A DNA stretch of 57,093 nucleotides from Spirulinaceae cyanobacterium SM2_1_0 (lineage in GTDB: Bacteria > Cyanobacteriota > Cyanobacteriia > Cyanobacteriales > Spirulinaceae), in contig JAAUTY010000026.1 of the NCBI GenBank assembly GCA_012031265.1, forward strand, positions 1 to 57,093, read 5' to 3'. The stretch's first letter is position 1. Each line of letters starts with the position of its first letter. Below are positions 44,024 to 53,482 of this stretch, one piece after another. Position numbers and translations under genes: made by a program. The notes beneath the pieces are model-generated. The model was not told where the DNA came from and searched no databases. It saw nothing but the letters and a program-made list of their open reading frames with translations.

Positions 44024-45091
44024 ATGATCGCGCAGCCGACTGACCAGCCCCTCACTCTTCAGCAGCTCGAAAAAGAAAACCGCATTCTCCGCAAGAAACT
44101 TGAACGTGCTCAACAAACTTGCCAAGAGCTAGAGGCAACGAGCGAACGACGCGAAAAAATTTTGCGCCAGGCGATCGCCGAGCTAAATGATTCCCGTCAA
44201 GCTGTTGAAGAGAAGCGCCAACTCGAGCAAACCCTGACGGAATTGCGGGAAACACAGTCGCAACTCGTGCAAGCCGAAAAAATGTCCAGCTTGGGTCAAT
44301 TGGTTGCCGGCATTGCGCACGAGATTAATAATCCCGTGAATTTCATCTATGGCAACTTGTTATACGTCCAGGAATATGTCAATGGTTTGTTAACCGTCCT
44401 CAAGGCTTATCAAAGCCACTACCCGCAAGTGGTCGCTGAAATTGCGGATCTAGCTGAAGAAAATGACCTCGATTTCTTGCAAGAAGATTTGCCACGTGTC
44501 CTAGATTCCATGAAAGCGGGAGCGGAGCGCATTCGCCAGATTGTGCTGTCGCTGCGAAATTTTTCACGGCTGGATGAGTCCGATCTGAAGGCGACCGATA
44601 TCCACGAAGGACTCGACAGTACGCTCCTGATTTTGCAGCATCGCTTGCGGGAAAAACCCGGCTTTGCACCGATCACTTTAAAGCGTGAATATGGCGATTT
44701 GCCTCTGGTTTACTGCTACCCAGGATTGCTCAATCAGGTGTTCATGAATATCCTGAGCAACGCGATTGATGCCTTGAAAGCGAGTCGTGCTCAGCTTGAG
44801 CCGTTAGCAACCCCCTTAGCGCCTGAGATTGTGATTCAAACCTGCGTTCTGGATGAGCACTGGGTGGAGATCGCGATCGCCGACAATGGCTCAGGTATTC
44901 CCGACTCCGTTCAGCAGCAGATTTTCAACCCCTTCTTCACCACCAAACCGGTCGGGGAAGGCACTGGACTCGGACTCTCGATCTGCTATCAAATCATCAC
45001 CGAGCGGCATCGCGGCAAGCTGGAATGTCAGTCTGAACTAGGACAGGGCACAACCTTCCGGATTCGGATTCCGATGCAGCAAAGCAATTAG
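44024..45091 (+). CDS. Cytosolic sensor histidine kinase
   Basis: A 355-residue soluble kinase from ATG 44024, with GGGAGAG as a ribosome-binding site inside the FIST gene end. A coiled coil (about 10-85) leads to the H-box LVAGIAHEINNPVNFI with His99, which is the HEINNP subclass. HATPase_c has MNILSNAIDALKAS, IADNGSGIP and GTGLGLSICYQII. No membrane span or sensor domain of its own. Its position one base after the FIST frame suggests that FIST is its sensor partner. The response regulator at 45113 is convergent and may be its target. Confidence 0.92.
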   Translation: MIAQPTDQPLTLQQLEKENRILRKKLERAQQTCQELEATSERREKILRQAIAELNDSRQAVEEKRQLEQTLTELRETQSQLVQAEKMSSLGQLVAGIAHEINNPVNFIYGNLLYVQEYVNGLLTVLKAYQSHYPQVVAEIADLAEENDLDFLQEDLPRVLDSMKAGAERIRQIVLSLRNFSRLDESDLKATDIHEGLDSTLLILQHRLREKPGFAPITLKREYGDLPLVYCYPGLLNQVFMNILSNAIDALKASRAQLEPLATPLAPEIVIQTCVLDEHWVEIAIADNGSGIPDSVQQQIFNPFFTTKPVGEGTGLGLSICYQIITERHRGKLECQSELGQGTTFRIRIPMQQSN

Positions 45092-45112
45092 GGGTTCTAA
45101 ACACCGCGATGA

Positions 45113-45472
45113 TTAGCCAAAACGGCGCAAGACTTGTTGGAGCGCTTCATCAGCCAGTGGCTTCGTGAGATATTCATCAGCACCCAGCATTGTGCCCCAA
45201 GTTTTATCGACATCCGTGCCTTTTGTGGAGCAGATCACGACCGGAATTTGCTTAGTATTCGGATTTGTCTTCAGTTCGCGACAAAACTCAAACCCACTCT
45301 GCCCGGGTAAAATAACATCGAGGAAAATCAGGTCAGGCTGCTTCTGAGCAACTTTAACTTGCGCTTCTTCGACACTCGTGGCGCTGACGACCAAGAAACC
45401 AGAACTTTGCAGACGGCGCGAGAGTGTCTCGCGATCCGTTAAGCTATCTTCAACAACCAGAACAGTTTTCAT
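45113..45472 (-). CDS. Single-domain response regulator (CheY/PilG-like)
   Basis: A 119-residue stand-alone receiver from ATG 45472 (MKTVLVVEDSLTDRETLSRR). Acidic pair ED; acceptor Asp in LIFLDVILPGQSGFEF; switch Ser/Thr in VVICSTKG; Lys in YLTKPLADE. The segment VDKTWGTMLGADEYLTKPL is typical of the cyanobacterial PilG/PatA-associated receivers. No output domain. It is convergent with the kinase, 21 bp between stops. Confidence 0.92.
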   Translation of the reverse strand: MKTVLVVEDSLTDRETLSRRLQSSGFLVVSATSVEEAQVKVAQKQPDLIFLDVILPGQSGFEFCRELKTNPNTKQIPVVICSTKGTDVDKTWGTMLGADEYLTKPLADEALQQVLRRFG

Positions 45473-45519
45473 GAGCTTGACAAGGATTTCTCTAAAGATC
45501 GTAAGCGAACGGCAACGGA

Positions 45520-46833
45520 TTGTCACAGAAGCACTATAACAAAACCCCTCCAGCTCCGGCTGTGACGGCTGACGAACTGCTGCAACCCTTTGGTCGCTTC
45601 GGGGTGCGCCTGGGATTGGAGCGCAGCCAACAATTGCTCGCCGTACTTGGGCAGCCCCAGCAGCGCGTGCCGATCATTCACGTCGCCGGGACGAATGGCA
45701 AAGGCTCGGTCTGTGCCTATTTGTCAGCCGTGCTAACGGCGGCGGGCTACCGTGTCGGTCGCTACACCTCCCCGCATCTGGTGGACTGGACGGAGCGAAT
45801 CTGTCTCAATGAGCAGCCGATTGCTCGCCCTGTCCTGCTGGATTTGTTGCGCGCAGTCCGCGATGCGATCGCGCCGCAACCCGATCCCCCCACCCAGTTC
45901 GAGATTTTCACCGCCGCTGCTTGGCTTTACTTCGCGCGCCAGGCAGTAGATTTAGCCGTGGTCGAAGTCGGTCTCGGCGGCCGCCTCGATGCAACGAATG
46001 TAGTGGATCAGCCGCTCGTAACCGTGATCACCTCGATCGGATTCGACCACACCCAGGTTTTGGGCAACACACTGGCGGCGATCGCCCGGGAAAAAGCGGG
46101 CATCCTCAAACCCGGCCGCCCGGCGGTCATCGGCCCGCTGCCCCCAGAGGCGCAGGCAGCGGTCGCGGCGCAGCAGCAAGCGGTGGGCGGGCCGGTGATC
46201 TGGGTAGAGCCAGCCGTCCCCGTATCCGCCTCCCGCATCCGCTTCCAGCCCCCAGATCAAAGTGATTTGCCCTTGACGGCGCTGGACTACTCACTGCCGC
46301 TCGCCGGAGCGGTGCAGTTGACCAACTCAGCGATCGCGATCGCCGCCCTACAGGCCCTCCGCGTCCAGGGCTGGGCGGTGAGTGACACCACCATTCAAAC
46401 CGGCTTAGCCAATGCTCGCTGGCCCGGTCGCTTGCAACAATTGCGCTGGCAACAACGGGAGATCCTGATCGATGGCGCTCACAATCCGCCCGCAGCGATC
46501 GCCCTGCGGCAGTACGTCGATGCTTGGCAAGAGCCGGTCGTTTGGGTGCTGGGGATTCTCAGCAGCAAAGATGATCGCGGGGTGCTGGCAGCACTGCTGC
46601 GACCGGGCGATCGCTTCCACGCAGTCGCCGTGCCGGATCACGCCACCATCGCGCCGAGTGAACTCATTGTTTTGGCTAAAGAATTGTGCCCGGAACTGGC
46701 GGACAGCCGCGAATATGCCAGCGTTGAGGCGGCATTGCTAGATTCAGGGAGGAGCGATCGCCTGGTGCTTTGCGGCTCGCTCTATTTGATCGGCGCATTT
46801 CTACACCAGATTCAGAATGAAGCTGAAGCGTAA
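45520..46833 (+). CDS. folC: Bifunctional folylpolyglutamate/dihydrofolate synthase
   Basis: Joins glutamate to dihydropteroate and extends folate polyglutamates, using ATP; cytosolic. The 437-residue length is normal. The P-loop is HVAGTNGKGSVCAYLSAVL, followed by the substrate loop YTSPHLVDWTERI. VVEVGLGGRLDATNVV, ITSIGFDHTQVLGNTL and AREKAGILKPG are diagnostic Mur-ligase-fold motifs, and EILIDGAHNPPAAIALRQY marks the C-terminal domain. The start at 45520 is TTG; the first 15 residues are weakly conserved, so the real start could be a little downstream. It is divergent from the response regulator, 47 bp apart. Confidence 0.95.
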   Translation: MSQKHYNKTPPAPAVTADELLQPFGRFGVRLGLERSQQLLAVLGQPQQRVPIIHVAGTNGKGSVCAYLSAVLTAAGYRVGRYTSPHLVDWTERICLNEQPIARPVLLDLLRAVRDAIAPQPDPPTQFEIFTAAAWLYFARQAVDLAVVEVGLGGRLDATNVVDQPLVTVITSIGFDHTQVLGNTLAAIAREKAGILKPGRPAVIGPLPPEAQAAVAAQQQAVGGPVIWVEPAVPVSASRIRFQPPDQSDLPLTALDYSLPLAGAVQLTNSAIAIAALQALRVQGWAVSDTTIQTGLANARWPGRLQQLRWQQREILIDGAHNPPAAIALRQYVDAWQEPVVWVLGILSSKDDRGVLAALLRPGDRFHAVAVPDHATIAPSELIVLAKELCPELADSREYASVEAALLDSGRSDRLVLCGSLYLIGAFLHQIQNEAEA

Positions 46834-46851
46834 AAGCCGCAGCTCCGAGTA

Positions 46852-46933
46852 TGCGGATGGCGAGACTCGAACTCGCACAGCGTAAGCCACACGCCCCTCA
46901 AGCGTGCGTGTCTACCAATTCCACCACATCCGC
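46852..46933 (-). tRNA. tRNA-Leu(GAG)
   Basis: 82 bases, class II with a long variable arm. Acceptor GCGGATG/CATCCGC plus discriminator A; D-arm GGTGGAATTGGTAGACAC; anticodon stem-loop CACGC-TTGAGGG-GCGTG with anticodon GAG; T-arm GAGTTCGAGTCTC. CCA is not encoded. Confidence 0.95.
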
Positions 46934-46982
46934 AGGGGAAAAATTCACAGAAGTAAATTCTAGCACAAATTTCACCCTAGCT

Positions 46983-48902
46983 TCAAGCCAAGGAAAACTG
47001 GCGCTGCTTCTCCGGCAAGGTCGTATGTTCCGCGACAATGCGGCGAAACTCATCGCCATCCACCGTTTCAAGCTCCAGCAGCAGATCGACGAGGCGATCG
47101 ACGAGCGGGCGGTGCTCGCGAATGATCCGGCGGGCTTTGATGTGCGCTTGGGTGACAATTGCACGGATCTCGTGATCGATTTTGGCAGCGATTTCCTCCG
47201 AATATTCTGAGCGCCCCCACTCATTGCCGCCTAGAAACACTTCATTGCCACTGGGCTGCTCAAGAGCGACCTGACCCAGCTCCGACATCCCGTACTGAGT
47301 GACCATGCGACGCGCAATATTGGTGATCGTCGCGACATCGTTGGTCGCGCCGCTGGTGACCTCATCATGACCAAATACTTCCTCTTCAGCGGCGCGTCCC
47401 CCCAGAGCCAGGGCAATGAAGTCCAGTAACCGTGCGCGACTGATCAAGCCACTGTCCAGAACTTCCTCGTCGGGAACCTGCTGCGAGAAGCCGCCAACGC
47501 CGCCCGAACGTGGGATGATCGTCACCTTATTAAGCGGGTCGGCATGGTCAAGCAGGGTGGCTAGAAGGGCATGTCCAATCTCATGGTAGGCGATCAGGCG
47601 TTTCTTCTTGCTGTCCAGCAGCGGATTCATCGACATCCCGATGGTGATGCGGTCGATCGCGTCTTCGATTTCTAGCATCGTCGTCTCGTCTTGGCGTCGC
47701 CGCGCTGTGAGGATCGCTGCCTCGTTGAGCAAGTTCGCCAAGTCCGCGCCCGAAAATCCCGGGGTGCGGCGGGCGACCAGTTCGAGCGAGACATCGGCGG
47801 CGATTTTCTTGGTGCGGGCATGAACCTCAAGGATGCCAATGCGACCCTTGCGATCCGGCAGATCGACATTGATCTGGCGGTCGAAGCGGCCGGGACGCAG
47901 CAGCGCCGTGTCCAGCACGTCGGGGCGGTTGGTCGCCGCCACGACGATGACGCCCGTATTGCCCTCGAAACCGTCCATCTCAGTCAGCAACTGGTTGAGG
48001 GTCTGTTCGCGCTCATCATTGCCGCCGCCGATGCCCGTGCCGCGCTGGCGGCCGACGGCATCGATCTCATCGATGAAAACCAGGCAGGGGGCATTTTCCT
48101 TGGCTTTGCGGAAGAGGTCGCGCACCCGCGATGCGCCGACGCCAACGAACATTTCGACAAATTCTGACCCCGAGATGCTGAAAAAGGGCACACCGGCTTC
48201 ACCCGCGACCGCCTTCGCTAGCAGCGTTTTCCCGGTTCCTGGCGGGCCGATCAGCAGCACGCCCTTGGGGATGCGCGCGCCGATCGCGGTGAAGCGCTCG
48301 GTTTCTTTCAGGAACGAGACGACCTCGCGCAGTTCTTCTTTGGCTTCCTCAATCCCGGCTACATCGTCGAAGAGGATGCCGGTTTTGGCTTCCATCTGGA
48401 AGCGGGCGCGCGATTTGCCGAAGTTCAGCGCTTGACCGGAGGAGGCGGCGGAGCGGCGGAGGATGGCGATCGCGATCGCAAACAACAAGAACAGCAACAG
48501 AATATTCACCAACAACCCCAGCATTGCCGAGCGGTCGGAGGTGGGTTCAACATTGAACTCGACATTTCGCTCGCGCACCAAGGTCACCAGCTCGTCGTTT
48601 TCATCGAGCATTTCGACCTGTTGGCTGGGTTGGCTGGAGTCCGTGAAGGTCACCTCCGCCTTACCGGCTGCCGGATCGTATTCGATGCTGCTCACCTGTC
48701 CGGATTCAACGCTTTGCAATAACTGGGTGTAGCTGAATTCTTCGCGTTCGGGGGAGGCTTCTTGGGCGATCGCCGGTGCGCCCAGCCAGACATTGGCCGT
48801 GAGCAGCGCGCTCGCCAGCAGGTGCTTGGCGAGTGCAGCCGACCCACGACGACGGCTTGAGGGGGAGGAATCGCGATCTGAGCGGTGGGAGCGGTTATTC
48901 AT
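46983..48902 (-). CDS. ftsH: ATP-dependent zinc metalloprotease FtsH
   Basis: A membrane-bound AAA+ protease that degrades damaged membrane proteins; cyanobacterial forms act in PSII repair or general control. From ATG 48902 ([20 protein letters not shown]) it has 639 residues; the long frame to 49184 is not FtsH-like. It has two membrane segments (about 22-42 and 130-152) with a lumenal/periplasmic domain between. AAA motifs are [21 protein letters not shown] and [12 protein letters not shown]. The zinc site is [13 protein letters not shown] (HExxH with Ile rather than the common Ala). [20 protein letters not shown] follows in the protease domain. Which of the four cyanobacterial FtsH paralogues it is cannot be told here. 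Confidence 0.96.
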   Translation of the reverse strand: MNNRSHRSDRDSSPSSRRRGSAALAKHLLASALLTANVWLGAPAIAQEASPEREEFSYTQLLQSVESGQVSSIEYDPAAGKAEVTFTDSSQPSQQVEMLDENDELVTLVRERNVEFNVEPTSDRSAMLGLLVNILLLFLLFAIAIAILRRSAASSGQALNFGKSRARFQMEAKTGILFDDVAGIEEAKEELREVVSFLKETERFTAIGARIPKGVLLIGPPGTGKTLLAKAVAGEAGVPFFSISGSEFVEMFVGVGASRVRDLFRKAKENAPCLVFIDEIDAVGRQRGTGIGGGNDEREQTLNQLLTEMDGFEGNTGVIVVAATNRPDVLDTALLRPGRFDRQINVDLPDRKGRIGILEVHARTKKIAADVSLELVARRTPGFSGADLANLLNEAAILTARRRQDETTMLEIEDAIDRITIGMSMNPLLDSKKKRLIAYHEIGHALLATLLDHADPLNKVTIIPRSGGVGGFSQQVPDEEVLDSGLISRARLLDFIALALGGRAAEEEVFGHDEVTSGATNDVATITNIARRMVTQYGMSELGQVALEQPSGNEVFLGGNEWGRSEYSEEIAAKIDHEIRAIVTQAHIKARRIIREHRPLVDRLVDLLLELETVDGDEFRRIVAEHTTLPEKQRQFSLA

Positions 48903-48994
48903 GCTTAACGGCGATGCAAACAAGTTCAGTGCAAAATTGCGCCCGACAGGCAGTTTCTCTAGTTTAGCGCTGGTCGCCCGGAATGCCGGGTCGG

Positions 48995-50686
48995 TCATTT
49001 CTTCCGGTAGCGGCTTTCTTGCACAACATTGCCCAAGCCCTGGAGCGCGCCCCGTCCGATCAGACCAATCGCCTTGCCGACCACTTGGGTCAGGAGGTAC
49101 ACGACGCCACTGCCGAGCCAGGCAATGAGGCTCCGCAGACGCGGGGCGATCGCGTCGCGAGCTTCCCAGGCGATCGTCACCCACCAGCGCCAGCCTCGTA
49201 ATTGTGCCAATTCATCGGCACGCGGCGCATAGATCGAGGTCTGCCGCAGTTGTCCGTCCTGTAGCGTGATCAGACGATACTGGCTCTCAAAAATGGCGCG
49301 CGGCTCTTGCAGGTAATAGGTTTGGCGGTAGTGCCAGGAGAGGTCATTGCGAAAGCGGGCAATCTCGCGCGAAGACAGGTAGGTACGGGCGTAGAGACTG
49401 TACTGGATGCTCTCGGCTTCGGCGAACTGGTTGAGCAAAAATTGCATCACGGCATTGGCAACCTGCACGACGAGGTGAGTCAAGAGTAATTCCGCGCGCG
49501 CCACCGCCTCGGGCGACTCTGGGCGATAGGGCACATTGTCCACGATCAGCGGTTGGTCGTAGAGCAGATGCGCCAACAGCTCCGGTAGCAGCGGCAGTCG
49601 GCTCAGCACCGTCGCTTCGACGGTTGGGAAACCGGCTACCAGCCGCTCGACTAGCTCGACTTCGGGAGTTTCGGGTGTGTAGTATTTCCCCGCAAAGGCC
49701 AAGGTTGTCGCCTGCCAGAGTTCACGACGGATCAACGGCTGTCGCTCGCGCAGTTCCTCGGCCGTGACGGCGAGGAATTGCAGCTCGGCCAGGAGGCTTT
49801 CCACTTCGCGGAGCGTGATGTAGAGCAGTTCTTGGCGCTTCTGGGGCTGTAAGATGTCGATCTCCAGGGGCATACCGGTACGATTCTGGCTCCCCAATTG
49901 CAGGCGGGTACGCAAAGCCTCGAGGCGGGAGGGGAGTCGGGCGGGCAAATTGGTCGGCAGAGGGGCGATCGCCCCACGAGCGGCTAACGGCGGAGGTGAG
50001 GGCGGCGGGGGTGACGCGATGCCATTAGCTGGCGGCACCGGCGTTACGGTCACCTCGACGGGTAACAATTGCCTGACCAGCCAACGCGCCGCCCGCAGTT
50101 CCCGCTGGCGGCCCCGCCAGAACAGCCAGTCCCAGTTGGTCAGTGCCTCGCGCGTCAGTTCAATCCCCACCTGCACCAATTGCTGCTCGATCTGGTCTAA
50201 GCTGCGGCGACGCAGGGTCAGCAGCCAAGTCGGAGCACGTTCTAGCGGTTCCAGCGGTTGAGCGGCGGTGGTCGCCAGCCAGACCGTTTCGCCCGCCAAA
50301 ATTTGTTGGATCGCCGCAATGATCGCCTCGATGGGCTGACCCTTGGGACAGTAGCTGAAGCCGCCCAGTGCTTGCAGAGTGGCGATCGCCCCGGCATCCC
50401 GACGGCCACTGAGCAACAAAATCGGCAAATTCGGGTAACGCTGCCGCAGCGTTGCACAGAGGGCGAGCGGTTCGAGGTTCGGGAGCGGCGGCAAGAAGGG
50501 TTCGAGCAAGAGCAGCGTCGGCGGGCTACCACTCGCCGCCAAGCTGGTCAGACGGCTGGGCAGGTCAGCCCGCGCGACCTCAGCCGCAATTTGCCAGTTG
50601 GGTTGCGATCGCAAGGCCGCGCTCAATCCCAGGCGAAAGATGGGATCGTCATCGGCTAAAACCAGGCGAATAAGGCGCTCGCTCAC
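48995..50686 (-). CDS. DUF3685 protein with receiver-like N-terminus
   Basis: A 563-residue protein. Residues 5-145 resemble a NarL-type receiver: acidic trio [14 protein letters not shown] and Lys in [11 protein letters not shown] are present, but the acceptor Asp is replaced by Glu62 ([13 protein letters not shown]). The remainder (about 165-563) is the DUF3685 region found in cyanobacteria and plastid relatives, with [40 protein letters not shown], and a hydrophobic C-terminal part (about 505-550: [38 protein letters not shown]). Its function is unknown; one membrane association is likely. It ends 93 bp upstream of ftsH on the same strand. Confidence 0.85.
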   Translation of the reverse strand: MSERLIRLVLADDDPIFRLGLSAALRSQPNWQIAAEVARADLPSRLTSLAASGSPPTLLLLEPFLPPLPNLEPLALCATLRQRYPNLPILLLSGRRDAGAIATLQALGGFSYCPKGQPIEAIIAAIQQILAGETVWLATTAAQPLEPLERAPTWLLTLRRRSLDQIEQQLVQVGIELTREALTNWDWLFWRGRQRELRAARWLVRQLLPVEVTVTPVPPANGIASPPPPSPPPLAARGAIAPLPTNLPARLPSRLEALRTRLQLGSQNRTGMPLEIDILQPQKRQELLYITLREVESLLAELQFLAVTAEELRERQPLIRRELWQATTLAFAGKYYTPETPEVELVERLVAGFPTVEATVLSRLPLLPELLAHLLYDQPLIVDNVPYRPESPEAVARAELLLTHLVVQVANAVMQFLLNQFAEAESIQYSLYARTYLSSREIARFRNDLSWHYRQTYYLQEPRAIFESQYRLITLQDGQLRQTSIYAPRADELAQLRGWRWWVTIAWEARDAIAPRLRSLIAWLGSGVVYLLTQVVGKAIGLIGRGALQGLGNVVQESRYRKK

Positions 50687-50940
50687 CAGAACTAGAAGAT
50701 TCGCGGCTCAACCGCGTCGCGGGCTGCTGGCTGACCAGCAAAGTCACCCCATTGTACCGACAGACCGCGACTGGCCCACTGGGGCGGTATGCAAGAATGA
50801 GCTGGGGCGGAGCGATCGCCGCGTTACCCAACCTTGGTAGCGCTGGTCACAGGCAAGGCGACCCCAGACAACGACAATACAGGCGGGGCAAGGGCGATCG
50901 CCTCCAAACCCAGCGGTGCTAGCGAGGATGCAGTCAGAGT

Positions 50941-52026
50941 ATGGAAATTGGGGTTCCCAAAGAAATTAAAGACCAGGAGTTTCGCGTCGGCCTGACACCG
51001 GGTAGTGTACGCGTGCTGTGCGATCGCGGTCACCAAGTTTTCATCGAGACCGCAGCGGGTCTAGGCGCAGGCTTTCTCGACGCGGAGTACACAGCGGCAG
51101 GGGCCACGGTGGTGACTGACGCCGCCCAAGCATGGCAGCGCGAAATGGTGGTCAAGGTCAAGGAACCCTTGCCGAGCGAATACGCCTACTTACAAAAAGG
51201 TCAGCTTCTCTTCACCTATCTGCATCTCGCCGCGGCGCGATCGCTCACCGAAGCCCTGATTGAATCGGGTGCAACCGGCATCGCCTACGAAACCGTCGCC
51301 CTCCCGGACGGTCGCTTACCCCTCCTCGCCCCAATGAGCATCATCGCCGGGCGGCTCGCCGTCCAATTTGGCGCGCGCTATCTCGAAAAACAGCAAGGCG
51401 GGCGTGGCGTCCTCCTCGGCGGTCTGCCGGGAGTGCCGCAGGGACGTGTCGCCATCCTCGGCGGCGGCGTCGTTGGCACCGAGGCTGCGAAGATTGCGGT
51501 CGGTCTCGGCGCGCAAGTGCAAATCATCGACATCAATGTCGAACGCCTGAACTATCTGGAAACGCTCTTCGGCTCGCGGGTGGAATTGCTCTACAGCAAT
51601 CCCAGCCAGATCGAAGCCACGGTTCGCGAGGCTGATCTGCTGGTCGGTGCGGTGCTCGTACCTGGCAAGCGCGCGCCGATCTTGGTCTCGCGCCAACTGG
51701 TCGCCCAGATGTGTCCCGGCTCAGTCCTAGTTGATGTGGCAGTCGATCAGGGCGGCTGCATCGAAACCCTGCATCCCACCTCCCACTCGCAACCCACCTA
51801 TGTCGAGGCGGGAGTGGTTCATGTTGGCATTCCCAATATGCCTGGCGCTGTGCCCTGGACAGCGACGCAGGCACTCAATAACAGCACCCTACCCTACGCC
51901 ATCAAGCTCGCGGATCGCGGCTTGGCGGCACTCGACGCCGATACGGCTTTAGCCGGCGGTCTCAATGTCCAGCACAATCGCCTCGTGCATCCGGCTGTGC
52001 GCGAGGTATTTCCTGACCTGGCTTGA
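50941..52026 (+). CDS. ald: Alanine dehydrogenase
   Basis: NAD-dependent oxidative deamination of L-alanine to pyruvate and ammonium; cytosolic hexamer. The 361-residue length is normal. The N-terminal signature MEIGVPKEIKDQEFRVGLTP, then the active-site lysine in MVVKVKEPLPSEY and histidine in LFTYLHLAAA, are all present. The nucleotide-binding motif is VAILGGGVVGTEAAKIAVGL. VGIPNMPGAVPWTATQALNN near the C-terminus is diagnostic. A strong hairpin overlaps the stop codon. Confidence 0.96.
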   Translation: MEIGVPKEIKDQEFRVGLTPGSVRVLCDRGHQVFIETAAGLGAGFLDAEYTAAGATVVTDAAQAWQREMVVKVKEPLPSEYAYLQKGQLLFTYLHLAAARSLTEALIESGATGIAYETVALPDGRLPLLAPMSIIAGRLAVQFGARYLEKQQGGRGVLLGGLPGVPQGRVAILGGGVVGTEAAKIAVGLGAQVQIIDINVERLNYLETLFGSRVELLYSNPSQIEATVREADLLVGAVLVPGKRAPILVSRQLVAQMCPGSVLVDVAVDQGGCIETLHPTSHSQPTYVEAGVVHVGIPNMPGAVPWTATQALNNSTLPYAIKLADRGLAALDADTALAGGLNVQHNRLVHPAVREVFPDLA

Positions 52027-52072
52027 TGGCGGACGGGCTGGCTTCTCATCTTCAGTGACCGTCCGCATCAAG
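52022..52072 (+). terminator. Hairpin overlapping the ald stop codon
   Basis: Left arm CTTGATGGCGGACGG pairs with CCGTCCGCATCAAG, 14 pairs with one bulged G and a loop of about 22 bases. It covers the TGA at 52024-52026. No clear U-run follows, so it may act as an RNA-stabilising stem rather than a classic terminator. Confidence 0.55.
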
Positions 52073-52264
52073 CATTTGAGGGATTGGAGAGATTGGCGAA
52101 GCTTGTTCCGCAAGCGCGTAGATCTGCCAATCTGGAATGCTCCCAAGTTGACGATTGGCCGGGTGGTTCTGGAGCTACGGGGAGCAAATACACCGCGCTG
52201 TCCGCTCGTTAGCCGTTTCTGGTTAGGCTAAAAACGAAGTTAACAGAACAGTTCAAAGGAGCGC

Positions 52265-52678
52265 GTGGCGGCATTGCAACTCGTTAATCAGAACCCCAAG
52301 ATCGCAACCGTGAAGCTCTGGTGGGAGCGGGCGATCGCCCTCTTGCTGGTGACCAATTTTGCCCTCGTCCTTTTCAACTTGAGTTATCTGCCTTGGCGGG
52401 ATCATTACCAGCAGCACCTGCTGCAACTCGTGCAGCGCTACGATAAAACCACGGACTGTTGCGGCTGCGGCAGGGTGCCGAGCTGGAATCTTGCCCTCAG
52501 TGATGCGGTGGGCGATCGCCATGCAGCACCGCCTTCCGAGAATACCCATTTAGTATTCCTAGAGCGCTGGTACAGAAACCGGGTTTTTACTCTGGAAAGC
52601 AGGCAATCTCGTTCCGCACACTGGCAAGCGGCGTTTCAGGCTAGCCTCGCCGTCAGACTTGGTGAGTGGGGAGCGTAG
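52265..52678 (+). pseudogene. 5' fragment of a cyanobacterial membrane protein, broken by a repeat
   Basis: A GTG-started frame reads MAALQLVNQNPKIATVKLWW, then ERAIALLLVTNFALVLFNLS, then YLPWRDHYQQHLLQLVQRYD. This is the conserved start of a longer cyanobacterial membrane protein, whose relatives I recall continuing ...LPWRDFY...LTQLYDPxKGIEPHR. After RYDKTT the similarity ends and the frame runs through a dispersed repeat (52561-52614) to a stop at 52678. The conserved body is missing, so this is a truncated remnant. Confidence 0.6.
52561..52614. repeat. Dispersed repeat, copy 2 (partner at 15168)
   Basis: AGAGCGCTGGTACAGAAACC, GGGTTTTTACTC, TGGAAAGCAGGCAATCTCGTT. It matches 15168-15220 at both ends with a divergent middle. 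The AGAAACCGGGTTT core is a small palindrome common in cyanobacterial spacers. It lies inside the truncated membrane-protein frame. Confidence 0.65.
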
Positions 52679-52911
52679 CAATTCTGGCTGCCGGGGCAAG
52701 GTGAGCGCTGTGTTCAGGGATTGGCGCTGGAGATTGCCCCCCGTTATGAGAAGGTGGTTGCTCTCCGTGCCGGTTGAGGAGTCGCTGAAGCAGCGGCATT
52801 GCCATGTTATTCTGCATTAATATGCAATTAATTTGCAATAGCTTTGAGCGCATAGTCAGAGCGTAATACTGCGAATAATCTGGATTGACAGGGAATGATC
52901 TCCGACAGCGC

Positions 52912-53460
52912 ATGACAGTAACATCATCAGGCCAGAAGCAAAGTGCAGGTTTAACTGCTAGTAGTTCGCAACTGGGTCACTGGCTGGAGGAATACAGCGA
53001 GATTGCGGCGATCCTGCCGGTGATCACCGGTCTATTGGTGACGACGCAGTTGCGGTTGCGCGGCGCGAGTGCCTTGGCGGTGAACCTGGCGATCGCTGCC
53101 GTTGCTCGCCAAGTCATTTTGCAACTGAAACAGCAGACAGGAGCAGCGACCCAATCTGTCTCCGAGCCGACAACCAACGACACCAATCACCATCAAACCG
53201 GTGACGGCGACTACACAATTGTGCATTCCGTCCCCGGACGCATCCGCTTGCAAATTCCCCGCCTGCTCAGTGATGCCGCCTTCGCTCAGCGGCTGGAAAA
53301 ATTGTTGCTCGACCAAGACATCGTGGTAGGGGTGCGCCTAAACCGAGCGGCACGGTCGCTTGCCATTCGCTACGATGCCGCCAATCTCACGGAATTGGAA
53401 CTGGGAATACGCTTGCTGCAAGTCCTGGAGCAAGCCGAGCAGGGCGAAGTCAGCCCCTAA
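52912..53460 (+). CDS. HMA2-domain protein, partner of the P-type ATPase
   Basis: A 182-residue protein from ATG 52912 (MTVTSSGQKQSAGLTASSSQ); TTG 52885 is an alternative. A hydrophobic segment (about 28-70: IAAILPVITGLLVTTQLRLR, SALAVNLAIAAVARQVIL) precedes a ferredoxin-like HMA2 domain (about 98-170): YTIVHSVPGRIRLQIPRLLS, then VVGVRLNRAARSLAIRYD. It lacks the CxxC metal-binding motif of classic HMA domains; a His-x-x-Pro-Gly-Arg loop takes its place. The same module opens the ATPase 22 bp downstream. It probably works with that pump, perhaps as chaperone or regulator. Confidence 0.82.
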   Translation: MTVTSSGQKQSAGLTASSSQLGHWLEEYSEIAAILPVITGLLVTTQLRLRGASALAVNLAIAAVARQVILQLKQQTGAATQSVSEPTTNDTNHHQTGDGDYTIVHSVPGRIRLQIPRLLSDAAFAQRLEKLLLDQDIVVGVRLNRAARSLAIRYDAANLTELELGIRLLQVLEQAEQGEVSP

Positions 53461-53482
53461 TCCCCCTCGGTGCAATGACCTC

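Noticed and set aside
48995-49184. N-terminal extension of ftsH to 49184
   Set aside because: It overlaps the DUF3685 coding sequence and does not resemble FtsH; ATG 48902 gives a normal FtsH.
52653-52913. 86-codon minus-strand frame upstream of the HMA2 gene
   Set aside because: No family likeness or ribosome-binding site, and it covers the likely promoter of the metal cluster.
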